Part shown: positions 1 through 6,034 of the stretch, piece by piece | Layout of the letters: the number at the start of each line of letters is the position of its first letter | How positions within the stretch are numbered: the first letter of the stretch is position 1 | From: Clostridiales bacterium | GTDB taxonomy: Bacteria > Bacillota > Clostridia > Oscillospirales > Oscillospiraceae | NCBI GenBank assembly: GCA_009774055.1 | Contig: VSNB01000167.1 | Coordinates: 1 to 6,986 of the forward strand | Direction of reading: 5' to 3' | DNA: 6,986 nucleotides | Position numbers and translations under genes: made by a program | Notes under the pieces: model-generated | What the model was told of the DNA's origin: nothing | The model's input: only the letters and a program-made list of their open reading frames with translations | Database searches by the model: none

Positions 1-74
1 CCGAAGCGGCAATTGTAGATTGCCATTAGTCAGGTGGGCTCGGTCATGTGTATAGCGGAAAAGGAGGAGAGGGC

Positions 75-986
75 GTGAAGAGGAGAATCGCCTGGCTGCT
101 GGCGGCCTGCCTGGCGCTGGCGGCCTGCGCCGCCCCTGCCGAGCCGGAGGGCGGGGAGGAGGGGGCGCTGATCTACTACCTGGTTCCCGAGGAGGAGGCC
201 CGGGGCAGCGACCGCATCCGGGCGGTGCGGACGCCTCTGGGACTGCCGGAGGATGCGGACAGCCAGGAGGCTGCCCAGGCCGTAGTGGAGCGGCTGCTGG
301 CAGGGCCGCTGTCGGGGGAGCTGGAGAGCCCCCTGCCGGAGGGTGTGGAGCTGCTGCACCTGGAGCTCCGGGACCAGATCGCCCACGTGGACCTCAGCGA
401 GGAGCTGCGGGAACTGTCAGGGGTGTCGCTGGCTATGGCGGACTACTGCCTGACCTTGTCGCTGACGGCGCTGGAGAGCGTCCGGGCGGTGAGGATCACC
501 GCCCAGGGGCGGCCTGTGGGCCAGCAGCCCCGGCAGCTGTTTTATGAGCGGGATGTGCTGCTCAGCGACATGGACGACGTATTGCAGTCGGTGGAGGTGA
601 GCCTGTACTTCCTGGACGCCGGCGGCGCGCTGGCGGAGGAGAGGCGGACGCTGTCCCTCTACGAGGGGCAGACCCTGGCGGAGACCCTGGTGGCGGCCCT
701 GCTGGAGGGGCCGGAGAACCGGGAGCTCCAGCGGGCGATCCCCGAGGGCTTCTCGGTCAACTATGTCCGGGTGGAGAACGGGGTGTGCTATGTGAGCCTG
801 CCGGCGTCGTCTCTGGAGATTCTGCCGGCGGAGGAGCAGGCCCAGTGGATGCTCCTGTGGTCCCTGGCAGACTCGCTGTACTCTCTGGAGGCCATCGAGG
901 AGATCCGTCTGCTGGCAGATGGAGAGGAGCTGAAGGAATTCGGGCAGATTCCAGTGGAGCGCATCGCCGTGCGGCCCATGGGATGA
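75..986 (+). CDS. gerM: GerM-like sporulation/germination lipoprotein with two GerMN domains
   Basis: Predicted 303-residue lipoprotein exported and anchored outside the membrane. GerM is needed in sporulation and germination of Bacillus, where it takes part in the channel apparatus between forespore and mother cell. The GTG start at 75 is chosen because AAGGAGG sits at 61-67, seven bases upstream, and the protein then opens with a clean signal peptide: KRR, a hydrophobic stretch, and lipobox L15-A-A-C18. An upstream GTG at 48 would put nine non-signal residues in front and has no ribosome site. Two GerMN-type repeats are visible, about residues 32-150 and 174-300. Each has a YYLV or LYFLD strand, a helix ending in LL(A/E)GP, an 'IPEG' or 'LPEG' turn and a V-(D/S)-L strand. 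Length and double-domain layout fit GerM. It is followed by the recombinase module rather than by rph, which follows gerM in Bacillus as I recall. Family call is firm; the exact role in this organism is inferred. Confidence 0.9.
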   Translation: MKRRIAWLLAACLALAACAAPAEPEGGEEGALIYYLVPEEEARGSDRIRAVRTPLGLPEDADSQEAAQAVVERLLAGPLSGELESPLPEGVELLHLELRDQIAHVDLSEELRELSGVSLAMADYCLTLSLTALESVRAVRITAQGRPVGQQPRQLFYERDVLLSDMDDVLQSVEVSLYFLDAGGALAEERRTLSLYEGQTLAETLVAALLEGPENRELQRAIPEGFSVNYVRVENGVCYVSLPASSLEILPAEEQAQWMLLWSLADSLYSLEAIEEIRLLADGEELKEFGQIPVERIAVRPMG

Positions 987-991
987 GGGAA

Positions 992-1040
992 GCCGGCCCA
1001 GTGATTAAAAGCGCAAGTGAGCTTTTTCAGTTGCGCCGGC
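992..1040. other. short GC-rich inverted repeats after gerM, possible weak terminator
   Basis: GCGCAA (1011-1016) can pair with TTGCGC (1031-1036) across a 14-base loop. An outer GCCGGC pair (992-997 and 1035-1040) competes for two of the same bases. On the + strand no T-run follows. On the minus strand the stem is followed by TTTT. It may help end gerM transcription, but the larger hairpin at 1067-1117 is a better candidate. Confidence 0.3.
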
Positions 1041-1066
1041 GATAAAAAAGTGTAATGCCATGAAAA

Positions 1067-1117
1067 AAATCCCCCTTTTGTGCGAAACTATAGGTAATTC
1101 GCACAGAAGGGGGATTT
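1067..1117 (+). promoter_or_regulatory. 20-bp hairpin overlapping the recombinase ribosome site
   Basis: The left arm 1067-1086 and right arm 1098-1117 pair over 20 positions around an 11-base loop. The one non-Watson-Crick position (T against G) becomes a U-G wobble in + strand RNA, so the + transcript folds without interruption. The left arm is preceded by a run of A and the right arm followed by CCTTT, so it could also act as a weak two-way terminator between gerM and the recombinase. AAGGGGG at 1107-1113, in the right arm, is the only Shine-Dalgarno for the ATG at 1123. Folding would hide it and keep recombinase translation low. It may alternatively be, or include, a recombination site folded in single strands; that is speculative. 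Confidence 0.7.
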
Positions 1118-1122
1118 CCTTT

Positions 1123-1959
1123 ATGACCATTACGGAAAAAGAGGTGCAGATGTTTTCCCGCTTTTTGCGGTCAGAGGACCGCAGCGGGGGCACGATTGAC
1201 AAGTAGGTGGGGGGCGGGCGGGGGTTTTCGGCCTGGCGGGGGGTCCGGGAGCTGACGGGGGAGGCGGCGGCTGGCTGGCGGGACTGCCTGGTGGGAGAAG
1301 GCCGCGCTCCGGTGACGGTCAACTCCATGCTCTCCGCCGTCAACCGCTTCTTGCGCTTTGCGGGGCGGGAGGACTGCCGGGTCCGGTTCCTCCGCATACA
1401 GCGGCGGACCTTCCGGGAGCAGTCCCGGGAGCTGACCAGGGAGGAGTACCGCCGCCTGCTGGATGCCGCGCAGGAGCAGGGAAGGGAGCGGCTTGCGCTG
1501 CTGATGGAGGCCATCGGCGCCACGGGCATCCGGGTCGGCGAGGTGCGGTATATCACCGTAGAGGCGGCCCGGAGCGGCAGGGCGGAGATTTATCTCAAGG
1601 GGAAGATACGGACCATCCTGCTGCCTGCCAAGCTATGCCGGAAGCTGCTGAAGTACGCCGGGAGGCGTGGGATCGCCGAGGGCGAAATCTTTCGTACCAA
1701 AAGCGGGAGGGGCGTCTCCCGCCGCCAGATCTGGCGGGAAATGAAGGGGTTATGCGAAAAGGCCGGGGTAGAGGCTTCCAAGGTATTTCCCCATAATCTG
1801 CGGCATCTGTTCGCCACGCTGTTCTATCGGGCCTGCCGGGATATTGTGAAGCTGGCGGACGTTCTGGGGCACAGCTCGATCAATACGACCAGAATCTATT
1901 TGATGACCACCGGCGCGGAACATGCCCGACAGCTGGAAAAGATGGGGCTGGTGACGTAG
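1123..1959 (+). pseudogene. XerC/XerD-like tyrosine recombinase, interrupted by an in-frame TAG
   Basis: Site-specific recombinase that would cut and rejoin DNA through a tyrosine-DNA link. Read from ATG 1123 the frame runs 27 codons, meets TAG at 1204-1206, and continues without a frame change for 250 codons to TAG 1957-1959. Full length would be 278 residues, the usual size for this family. The part before the stop begins the SAM-like core-binding domain, which continues to about residue 90. The catalytic domain is complete: R137, K161, H224-x-x-R227, H250 and nucleophile Y259, within ATGIRVGE, HNLRHLFA, LGHSS and TRIYL. By the family pattern (TI-x-KY) codon 28 was probably tyrosine, so TAT or TAC to TAG is one base change. 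GTG 1207 follows the stop but has no ribosome site, and a product starting there would lack the first core-binding helix. It is therefore probably a recent pseudogene, a sequencing error, or low-level readthrough. Neighbours are the hairpin in front and the AP2-domain gene behind. Confidence 0.85.
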
Positions 1960-1973
1960 CGGAGCGGCGGAGG

Positions 1974-1995
1974 CGGCAAAATTTCCATTTTGCCG
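1974..1995. repeat. left copy of 17-base inverted repeat, itself a hairpin
   Basis: A perfect nine-base stem (CGGCAAAAT and ATTTTGCCG) closes a TTCC loop. The 17 bases at 1977-1993 recur exactly, in reverse complement, at 2239-2255. It starts 14 bases after the recombinase stop. Inverted arms around a short asymmetric centre are the shape of a tyrosine-recombinase core site. It lacks a T-run, so it is not a normal terminator. Confidence 0.65.
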
Positions 1996-2045
1996 TCAGA
2001 CCCATCTGTCCTGCAGCGGCTTACGGGAAGCGCGGAGCCCTTAAA

Positions 2046-2109
2046 GGCACAATCACCCAGGGACTGCAAAAAACAGCGTCTGCAGCCCCTGGGTGATTGC
2101 GCCCTTTTT
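2046..2109 (+). terminator. strong hairpin and T-run after the recombinase
   Basis: The left arm 2046-2068 and right arm 2081-2103 match at 21 of 23 positions around a 12-base loop, followed by TTTTT at 2105-2109. This would end transcription of the recombinase. The two mismatches are A against C in + strand RNA but become G-U pairs in minus-strand RNA, so the helix is unbroken only in the opposite transcript. Such asymmetry is unusual for a + strand terminator. Confidence 0.7.
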
Positions 2110-2137
2110 CTGTATTTTACAAAATCCAAAAAAGCAA

Positions 2138-2167
2138 TTGCCGTATATAAAACTGGTATGCTATAAT
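2138..2167 (+). promoter_or_regulatory. sigma-A promoter for the AP2-domain gene
   Basis: The -35 box TTGCCG (2138-2143) and consensus -10 box TATAAT (2162-2167) are 18 bases apart, and TG at 2159-2160 gives an extended -10. Transcription would start near 2174, leaving a leader of about 100 bases before the ATG at 2277. The promoter lies between the two inverted-repeat copies. It is the clearest promoter in the window. Confidence 0.75.
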
Positions 2168-2236
2168 TGTGGCAAGAAAAAACTGACGCTATCCACGCGC
2201 AGACGTACAAAACCGGTTCATCTTATGTAAACTTGC

Positions 2237-2258
2237 CTGCAAAATGGAAATTTTGTCG
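2237..2258. repeat. right copy of 17-base inverted repeat
   Basis: GCAAAATGGAAATTTTG at 2239-2255 is the exact reverse complement of 1977-1993. It forms a similar stem with a GGAA loop, so the two copies have the same arms and complementary centres. It lies in the leader of the AP2-domain gene, just before the ribosome site at 2261-2267, so it could also affect translation. Confidence 0.65.
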
Positions 2259-2276
2259 CCGGGAGGGAGCGCGGCT

Positions 2277-2780
2277 ATGGCCCATTCAAGAAAGAAGCTG
2301 GATCTGACCGGACATCGGTTCGGGAAGCTGACGGTTCTGCATCCTGTGGAGAATATCGGTGGACGGACGGCGTGGCTGTGCCGGTGCGACTGCGGACGGG
2401 AGCTGGCGGCGAAAACCTGCCACCTGCGGGGCGGGCATGTGACCAGCTGCGGCTGTCAGGAGCCCGGCGTGGTCAGGGGGCTGACCTATGTGGACGGTAC
2501 GTGCGTGGAAATGCTGCGCAGTAAGAACGTACGGCGCAATAACACCAGCGGCGTACCGGGCGTAGACTGGCGGAAGGGGAAGGGGGTATGGCGCGCCTCG
2601 ATCTGCTTTAAGGGAAAGCGGTATTATCTAGGCTGCTACCCGCGGTTTGAGGACGCTGTGGAAGCCAGGAGACAGGCGGAGGAAAAGCTCCATGGCGGGT
2701 TTCTGGATGCATTTGCCGCAGCTTCCGCAGGCGACGGGGGACGAGAGGTTCTTATGCGCAGCAGCGGGAGGGAAAAATAA
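2277..2780 (+). CDS. AP2-domain protein with N-terminal Cys cluster, likely DNA-binding
   Basis: Predicted 167-residue soluble protein. ATG 2277 is chosen because GGGAGGG (2261-2267) is nine bases upstream; ATG 2244 in the same frame has no ribosome site and lies in the inverted repeat. Residues 8-20 hold the LTGxRFGKLTV opening seen in small phage and mobile-element proteins. Residues 35-60 hold a Cys cluster (C35, C37, C39, C48, H49, C58, C60) that could bind zinc. Residues 90-142 match the bacterial AP2/ERF-like fold: TSGVPGVDW, then WRASI, KRYYLGCY, and a helix with F-x-D-A-x-x-A. AP2 domains bind DNA and in bacteria often occur in homing endonucleases or next to integrases. No HNH nuclease residues are clear, so a regulator or accessory DNA-binding role seems likelier than a nuclease. 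It has its own promoter inside the inverted repeats. The residues after about 147 are low-complexity and differ in character from the rest. Fold is fairly sure; function unknown. Confidence 0.85.
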   Translation: MAHSRKKLDLTGHRFGKLTVLHPVENIGGRTAWLCRCDCGRELAAKTCHLRGGHVTSCGCQEPGVVRGLTYVDGTCVEMLRSKNVRRNNTSGVPGVDWRKGKGVWRASICFKGKRYYLGCYPRFEDAVEARRQAEEKLHGGFLDAFAAASAGDGGREVLMRSSGREK

Positions 2781-2782
2781 GG

Positions 2783-2834
2783 CCGGCGCGGCCAGCGGCG
2801 TTTGCCGGTGACTGCGCCGGTTGTTTTGCCTTTT
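2783..2834. terminator. two-way terminator between convergent gene sets
   Basis: CCGGCGC (2783-2789) pairs with GCGCCGG (2814-2820), and a small inner stem CGGC/GCCG (2796-2799, 2804-2807) lies in the loop. On the + strand TTGTTTTGCCTTTT follows; on the minus strand CCTTATTTTT follows. It could serve both the AP2 gene and minus-strand transcription arriving from the right. Confidence 0.6.
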
Positions 2835-2846
2835 GATGGGAAGAGG

Positions 2847-2939
2847 TCAGCGGTCGAAGGAGGGGTTGGTGAAGTAGATGTTGTTCTTCTCGGACATGCG
2901 GTCCTTGGCCAGGCGCAGGCCTTCGCCGAAGTTAGCAAT
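2847..2939 (-). pseudogene. 30-codon 3' remnant of an unrecognised gene
   Basis: The minus strand reads 30 codons without a start, ending in TGA (2849-2847), with an in-frame TAA just upstream (2942-2940). The peptide has protein-like composition, including EGLRLAKDRMSEKNN and a tail FTNPSFDR, unlike the arginine/proline-rich shadow frames around it. An ATG lies inside it (M15), but no ribosome site was noted. I do not recognise the parent protein. It most likely marks a gene whose 5' part was lost when the neighbouring segment arrived or was deleted. The rest of the interval from 2781 to 2977 holds only the terminator and nothing else I can support. Confidence 0.45.
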
Positions 2940-2977
2940 TTAAGTAATGTACGTGAACCTGTTGCGGCGCAAGGGGT

Positions 2978-3670
2978 TCATGCGTAAAATTCCTCCATGG
3001 TATCCAGGCACAGACAGCCCAGCCGTCCACCCTGGAACACACAGCCGCAGTCGATGTCGATCCAGGTCTCCCGCCGGAGGATCTTGTCCCCGCCGCCCAG
3101 GAGTCGGGTGGGGGTGTGGCCGAACACCAGAATTTTGTCAGGGTAATAGACTGTGTCCAGCTCGGGCCGGCCAAACAGGAAATCCTCAAGCTCGTAGTCC
3201 TCCAGTGCCTTGTCCGGGGAAAAATGGCCTAACCCGGAGTGCAGCAGCACAAAATTTCTGCCCCCAGCCCTGACCTGGGCAAACAGCTCCATCTCCTGAA
3301 AATATTCCAGGACATCCTCCCGCTCCTCCTGGCTCAGCTCCTTGAGGCTCCGGATGGTGACGCCGCCCCCGTTGGCGATCCACTCACTGAGGGCGGCGAT
3401 CTGAGTTTCGTCCAGGGCGGCAAGGCTCTGGTCGGTGACCTCCTTCATCAGCCACGGGAGGCACATGGCGGCGGTGAACTCGTGGTTGCCCAGGAGGGGG
3501 AACACGTTGGGGCGGAGCATCATGTCCTGTAGAATTTTAATGCCGTCCGGCCCCCGGTCGATCACGTCCCCCAGCACATAGAGGGTGTCTCTCGGCGCAA
3601 AGTCAATGAGGGACAGCATCTCCTTGTACTTGTCAAAGCAGCCGTGGAGATCGGACATCACGTAATTCAG
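2978..3670 (-). CDS. calcineurin-like metallophosphatase, PrpA/ApaH type, CTG start
   Basis: Predicted 230-residue cytoplasmic metal-dependent phosphatase. The family removes phosphate from Ser/Thr/Tyr residues (PrpA) or cleaves dinucleoside tetraphosphates (ApaH); the sequence does not decide between them. All motifs are present: D7-L-H9-G, G34-D-V-I-D38-R-G, G61-N-H63-E, H144 in LLHSG, and G184-H185-T in FGHTPT. The start is taken as CTG 3670 because GGGAGG lies seven bases upstream and the product then begins MNYVMSDLHG, as such proteins usually do. GTG 3661 and ATG 3658 are in frame but 16-19 bases from that site, and ATG would leave only one residue before the first metal aspartate. CTGA overlaps the stop of the upstream gene by four bases, which indicates translational coupling. 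It is the last gene of the minus-strand operon, so it probably works on the same biology as the ADP-ribosylglycohydrolase two genes upstream. Confidence 0.9.
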   Translation of the reverse strand: MNYVMSDLHGCFDKYKEMLSLIDFAPRDTLYVLGDVIDRGPDGIKILQDMMLRPNVFPLLGNHEFTAAMCLPWLMKEVTDQSLAALDETQIAALSEWIANGGGVTIRSLKELSQEEREDVLEYFQEMELFAQVRAGGRNFVLLHSGLGHFSPDKALEDYELEDFLFGRPELDTVYYPDKILVFGHTPTRLLGGGDKILRRETWIDIDCGCVFQGGRLGCLCLDTMEEFYA

Positions 3671-4443
3671 TCCATCGCCTCCCAGGCCCCGACAGCCGCC
3701 AGGATCTCCCGCTGGGCGCGTTCTACATCTGTCTGCCGTACGAGGAGACACGCGTCCATTTCGATCTCCAATGCCTCCCGTTCTTCCGGGGAGAGAACGG
3801 ATAAAATATGATCCTGTACCGCGCCGCTGGCATATTTCAAAGCAAGCGCAACGGTACGATCTCCATAAGCATAATGATCATCATATGTATCTCGAAGCAG
3901 CTTTTCGCACAGCGGAAGGGAGAGCTCTGCCAATGCGTCAAACTCCGGCAGGAGGGAAGTCTTTTTGACCTCACGTTCTCGCTTCCGAATCTCCTGGCGG
4001 ATGGTTTTACGGAGCTTTTCCCGATATTCCACGCCGAAATATCCCCCTACAGCCAGAGCCAGCCGGTCTCCCCACTGCCGGAAGCTCCCTCCATCCTCAT
4101 GCTCATGGAGAAACCTCAAGTATGCCAGGATCCCCTCGGCAATCACCACATTTTGCAGAAAGCCGGCTCCAGTGTAATCCCCGGCGATCAGATACTGAGC
4201 GAACAAGTCCTCAAGCAGCAGTTCATCATCCGTACTCACCAATTCGATGGCATCATGCAGGCAGGTGCGGAAAAAAGGATTTGGGTTCTGATCTGCATGG
4301 TCGCCCCCAATGGCCAGCACGCCATTTTTTCGGACATCCGTCCAGAAGTGGAGGATCACCGCAACTGTCTCCAGGCAGGCGTCCTTTTCCTCATCAGTGC
4401 AGCGCAGGTGCCGGGAAAGATACTCCATATTTTTGATCAGCAT
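3667..4443 (-). CDS. soluble protein with MotA-like and FliG-like segments
   Basis: Predicted 258-residue soluble protein; no signal peptide or membrane span. ATG 4443 is chosen over an upstream in-frame start because GAGGAGGG sits six bases before it; the gene overlaps the end of the ADP-ribosylglycohydrolase gene by seven bases. Residues 27-107 resemble the cytoplasmic part of the flagellar stator MotA: VRKNGVLAI, then NPFFRTCLHDAIELV, then a helix ending VVIAEGILA. Residues about 198-252 resemble the C-terminal part of the rotor protein FliG: ALKYASGAVQDHILSVLSPE followed by VRQTDVERAQREI. A basic, charged helix lies near residues 138-157. Both resemblances are by eye and either may reflect general helical-repeat character. 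No other flagellar gene is present, and true MotA needs membrane helices, so a motor role is unlikely. A helical scaffold or adaptor for the operon is a guess. Product function unknown. Confidence 0.72.
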   Translation of the reverse strand: MLIKNMEYLSRHLRCTDEEKDACLETVAVILHFWTDVRKNGVLAIGGDHADQNPNPFFRTCLHDAIELVSTDDELLLEDLFAQYLIAGDYTGAGFLQNVVIAEGILAYLRFLHEHEDGGSFRQWGDRLALAVGGYFGVEYREKLRKTIRQEIRKREREVKKTSLLPEFDALAELSLPLCEKLLRDTYDDHYAYGDRTVALALKYASGAVQDHILSVLSPEEREALEIEMDACLLVRQTDVERAQREILAAVGAWEAMD

Positions 4444-5399
4444 GTTCGTCCCTCCTCGAATGACTGGGAAAAGGTCCCGCACAGGCCTTCAATCTCTTCC
4501 CGGCGGGCAATGACAGAAATCCAATCCTCCGGTATATCATCTCCATATTTCAGCCCGGCCAGCCCTCCGGCCACAGCGCCTGTCGTGTCTGTGTCCTCCC
4601 CCAGGTTGACGGCCTCCAGCAGACAGGTGCGGAAGCTGTCGTGCCGCTCCAGACACCACAGCGCGGCTTCCAGTGTGTGGAGCACGTATCCGCCGCTGCT
4701 GATCTCTGACTTGGGCAGGGCGGGGAGGAAATCGGGTTCGATCCTCTGAAAGGTGTCCAGATGGGACGCGAACTTCGGCTGATCGTGGTAGAACTCTTTG
4801 GCGGTCTTGATCCCGCCCCACACACTGGTTTTTCCGCAGAGCAGCTCATTAGCAGCGGCGCAGTATAGCCCGCAGGACATCAGGCTGATGGGATGGGCAT
4901 GGGTGAGGGCGGAGGCGTTGTGGATGATCTGGTAGGCCTCAGCCATCCGTGGAAAGTCCGGCCCCATGGTACGGTGGAGATACAGAGCCATAGGCAGAAT
5001 GCGCATCAGCGAGCCGTTACCGTTGTCCCGTTCGCCAATGCCGCCGCATTCCAACGGGGGAGTACCGTGGGCAAACCTCGCCAGCGCCTGCTGGGTGGCG
5101 ATGCCTATGTCAAAGACTTTCCCGTAGGGGGTCATGTACCCCTCGTCCGCCCAGCGCCGGAACCGTGTCATCATGTCTGTGTAGTTCACGCCCTTCGTCA
5201 GGCTCTCCAGCAGGCACAGGGCCATGGAGGAGTCGTCCGACCAGGTTCCGGCGGGCTGGTGATGGGTTCCATAGGCCCGCATCCCGTTTACGGGATCGCG
5301 TTTCAGTTCCTCCCGTGAACGGAACTCCACCGGCACGCCCAGGGCGTCACCCACAACGAGGCCCAGTATCCCGTTTTTTACGGCGTCTTCAAACATCAT
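4437..5399 (-). CDS. ADP-ribosylglycohydrolase family protein
   Basis: Predicted 320-residue cytoplasmic hydrolase that removes ADP-ribose from modified proteins or related molecules, using two magnesium ions (ARH/DraG family). The metal-site and fold motifs are intact in order: GDALGVPVEF near residues 17-26, TWSDDSSM near 52-59, a GNGSLMR segment near residue 125, LTHAHP in the middle, and LGEDTDTTGAVAGGLAG near 266-282 carrying D269, D271 and T272. Length is typical. ATG 5399 and 5396 are both possible; ATG 5411 is in frame but sits right against the GGA of the only nearby ribosome-like sequence. The gene overlaps the exonuclease frame upstream by about 11 bases and the MotA/FliG-like gene downstream by seven, so it is translated as part of the operon. 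No ADP-ribosyltransferase gene is visible in the window, so its substrate is unknown; a partner may lie upstream of position 6986. Confidence 0.93.
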   Translation of the reverse strand: MMFEDAVKNGILGLVVGDALGVPVEFRSREELKRDPVNGMRAYGTHHQPAGTWSDDSSMALCLLESLTKGVNYTDMMTRFRRWADEGYMTPYGKVFDIGIATQQALARFAHGTPPLECGGIGERDNGNGSLMRILPMALYLHRTMGPDFPRMAEAYQIIHNASALTHAHPISLMSCGLYCAAANELLCGKTSVWGGIKTAKEFYHDQPKFASHLDTFQRIEPDFLPALPKSEISSGGYVLHTLEAALWCLERHDSFRTCLLEAVNLGEDTDTTGAVAGGLAGLKYGDDIPEDWISVIARREEIEGLCGTFSQSFEEGRTC

Positions 5400-6015
5400 G
5401 ATTTTCACCATCCTTGAAATCGTTCAGCTGCGCGGTGTTCTGAATGTGGTGCGTTTCTTCCAAAACACGAAATACAGCCAGGGACAGTTCATAGAGTTTC
5501 CTTAGATCAGTATTGTGGGGCGGCATACCGCCCAGGCCGTCAGGCGGCGGAAGCTGCTCCAGAAAGGCATCCGCCCTCTGTCTGGGTGAACATCCCAGCA
5601 GCATGGCGGTGAGACGATCCAGCAGGAGGCAGGGGAGAGCAAACTCCCGCCCGCACCTGAGATAGGCGTTTTGCAAAAACGGCAGGGTAAAGTCCCTGTC
5701 AAGGAACAAAAAGGGGCCGTCCAGTTCTTCCAACTGGCTGACTGCCTCGTCAGGGGAGAGCGCCTGTTCCAGAGCCTGGTTGATGATGCCGGTCAGTTTC
5801 TCCGCTCAGGGACTGAGCGGCTGGCGCGGACGGATCAAAATCTCCCGCTCCTCCGTGATACTGAAGTCCTCCATACAGGCCAGTCGCAGGGCAATGATAT
5901 CGTCCTCCTGCCGGTTCAGCCCGCTGGTCTCCACATCCAGCAGCCACCAAAGGCCGCTCCATGCTGCAGGCTCAGTTATATTGCATACAGGCAGATGCTC
6001 GCTTGTTGTTGTCAT
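5389..6015 (-). pseudogene. DnaQ-like 3'-5' exonuclease, interrupted by an in-frame TGA
   Basis: Family members trim DNA or RNA from the 3' end with two metals held by DEDD residues. ATG 6015 is chosen because GAAGG lies eight bases upstream. The frame reads 69 codons, meets TGA at 5808-5806, then continues in the same frame to TGA 5391-5389; full length would be 208 positions, normal for a stand-alone exonuclease. The first part has the Exo I motif (LLDVETSGL) and the strand-helix after it; the second part begins AEKLTGIINQ, the usual LTGI segment, then an Exo II-like FLDRDF and an Exo III-like region (PPHNTDLRKL), whose final aspartate is not at the usual spacing. Homologues normally read SPEAEKLTGI here, so the stop replaces a residue between P and A. 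The stop lies in a perfect palindrome (5802-5820). The two pieces are 5806-6015 and 5389-5733 or slightly longer. Both ends still join neighbours as in an intact operon. Likely a recent pseudogene or a sequence error. Confidence 0.8.
5802..5820. repeat. perfect 8-base palindrome containing the exonuclease stop
   Basis: CCGCTCAG (5802-5809) and CTGAGCGG (5813-5820) are exact reverse complements around a three-base loop. The in-frame TGA lies within one arm. The arrangement suggests a small imperfect palindrome that was corrected to a perfect one by template switching, creating the stop without changing length. Confidence 0.7.
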
Positions 6016-6034
6016 GCTTCCAGCCTTCGCAGAT

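Noticed and set aside
8..24. Small hairpin GGCAAT/ATTGCC before gerM
   Set aside because: Only six base pairs, no T-run, and too close to the window edge to assign a role.
1005..1556. Minus-strand open frame of 183 codons over the recombinase
   Set aside because: Arginine/serine-rich composition typical of a shadow frame, opposite a frame with clear recombinase motifs.
2802..2987. Short + strand frame after the AP2 gene
   Set aside because: No ribosome site, overlaps the terminator, and is the shadow of the minus-strand stub.
3667..4443. Zorya-type defence component because of MotA resemblance
   Set aside because: Zorya uses a membrane MotA-like ZorA with a MotB-like ZorB; this protein has no membrane helix and no ZorB partner is present.
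3808..4749. A long + strand open frame of 313 codons
   Set aside because: It is antisense to two well-supported genes, has no ribosome site, and its translation shows no family pattern; it is a by-product of the opposite genes' codon bias.
1204..5808. Alternative genetic code in which TAG or TGA is read as an amino acid
   Set aside because: TAG ends the recombinase, TGA ends gerM, the phosphatase and the ADP-ribosylglycohydrolase, and TAA ends the AP2 and regulator genes, all at sensible C-termini.
5802..5820. Selenocysteine insertion at the exonuclease TGA
   Set aside because: A bacterial SECIS hairpin lies just after the UGA, whereas here the UGA is within the hairpin arm. The position is not a redox site and homologues have no Cys or Sec there.
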